DNA from: Candidatus Bathyarchaeota archaeon
GTDB taxonomy: Archaea; Thermoproteota; Bathyarchaeia; RBG-16-48-13; GCA-020355125
Assembly: GCA_026014905.1 (NCBI GenBank)
Contig: JAOZHK010000022.1
Location: 1-22,480, forward strand
DNA: 22,480 nucleotides
Reading direction: 5' to 3'
The translations under genes and the position numbers were made by a program. The notes below the pieces were generated by a model that was given only the letters and a program-made list of their open reading frames with translations, was not told the origin of the DNA and made no database searches. Positions 22,413 through 22,480 of this stretch are shown here, in pieces (the first letter of the stretch is position 1; each line of letters starts with the position of its first letter).

Positions 22413-22480
22413 CAAGTGTACAGGAATGTGATATTCAAAGAAAGCCTGAACTTTTTCTCACATCATTCTAACGTGCAAAG

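Noticed and set aside
22428..22480. GTG-started frame open to the right edge
   Set aside because: It starts at or before the transcript start predicted from the TATA box at 22402-22412, and 17 codons are too few to judge.
1..22480. CRISPR arrays, insertion sequences, rRNA, replication origin
   Set aside because: No regularly spaced repeats, transposase frames, terminal inverted repeats or rRNA signatures were seen on either strand.

Overview
This is an archaeal chromosome segment of low to moderate GC. Archaeal markers are: translation factor aEF-2, PCNA, transcription factor S, RNA polymerase subunit L (RpoL), exosome subunit Csl4, ribosomal protein L10e, a METTL5-type methyltransferase, coenzyme F420 ligase CofE, TATA-box promoters, many TTG start codons, and a tRNA whose genomic copy carries introns. 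The exact lineage cannot be fixed by eye. The aEF-2 diphthamide loop (HFGPGQ instead of HRGxxQ) resembles lineages reported to lack diphthamide (Korarchaeota, several Asgard groups), so an Asgard-like archaeon is a reasonable but unproven guess.

Layout. 1-193: 3' end of an ATP-grasp-like gene. 247-1521: LOR/SDH (archaeal ornithine cyclodeaminase-type) enzyme. 1566-1690: tRNA-Glu(UUC) that folds only if two insertions are removed. 1705-4303 (minus): GlcD-type FAD oxidase and aspartate-semialdehyde dehydrogenase. A 411-base divergent intergenic region follows. 4718-6791 (plus): L10e, METTL5-like, Csl4, RpoL, a compact translation and RNA-metabolism cluster. 6798-10103 (minus): an accessory block with a PH-like/zinc-ribbon protein, a DUF3604-type protein broken by one in-frame TAA, and an unrecognised small protein whose likely ATG is followed at once by TAA. 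10380-11968 (plus): RNase III-like protein, TFS and PCNA. 12064-12141 (minus): tRNA-Gly(CCC). 12262-14448 (minus): aEF-2. 14640-16301 (minus): second GlcD-type oxidase with a Cys-rich tail. 16511-17281 (plus): UppP. 17290-18407 (minus): OB-fold protein and a winged-helix regulator resembling the CARF-like HFX_2341 family. 18461-19321 (plus): CofE-like paralogue. 19561-20451 (minus): TalC-type aldolase with a ~60-residue insertion. 20589-22306 (minus): CofE and a RimK/MptN-type ATP-grasp ligase.

The genes are mostly housekeeping (translation, transcription, replication, RNA decay, amino-acid synthesis) plus a coenzyme group (CofE, CofE-like, MptN-like). The most unusual signals are the doubly interrupted tRNA-Glu, two single-codon TAA interruptions in the neighbouring accessory genes, the altered aEF-2 tip, the TalC insertion, the CofE paralogue beside the CARF-like/OB-fold pair, and a CGCG-rich motif recurring in most intergenic gaps. 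No CRISPR array, insertion sequence, rRNA or replication origin was seen.
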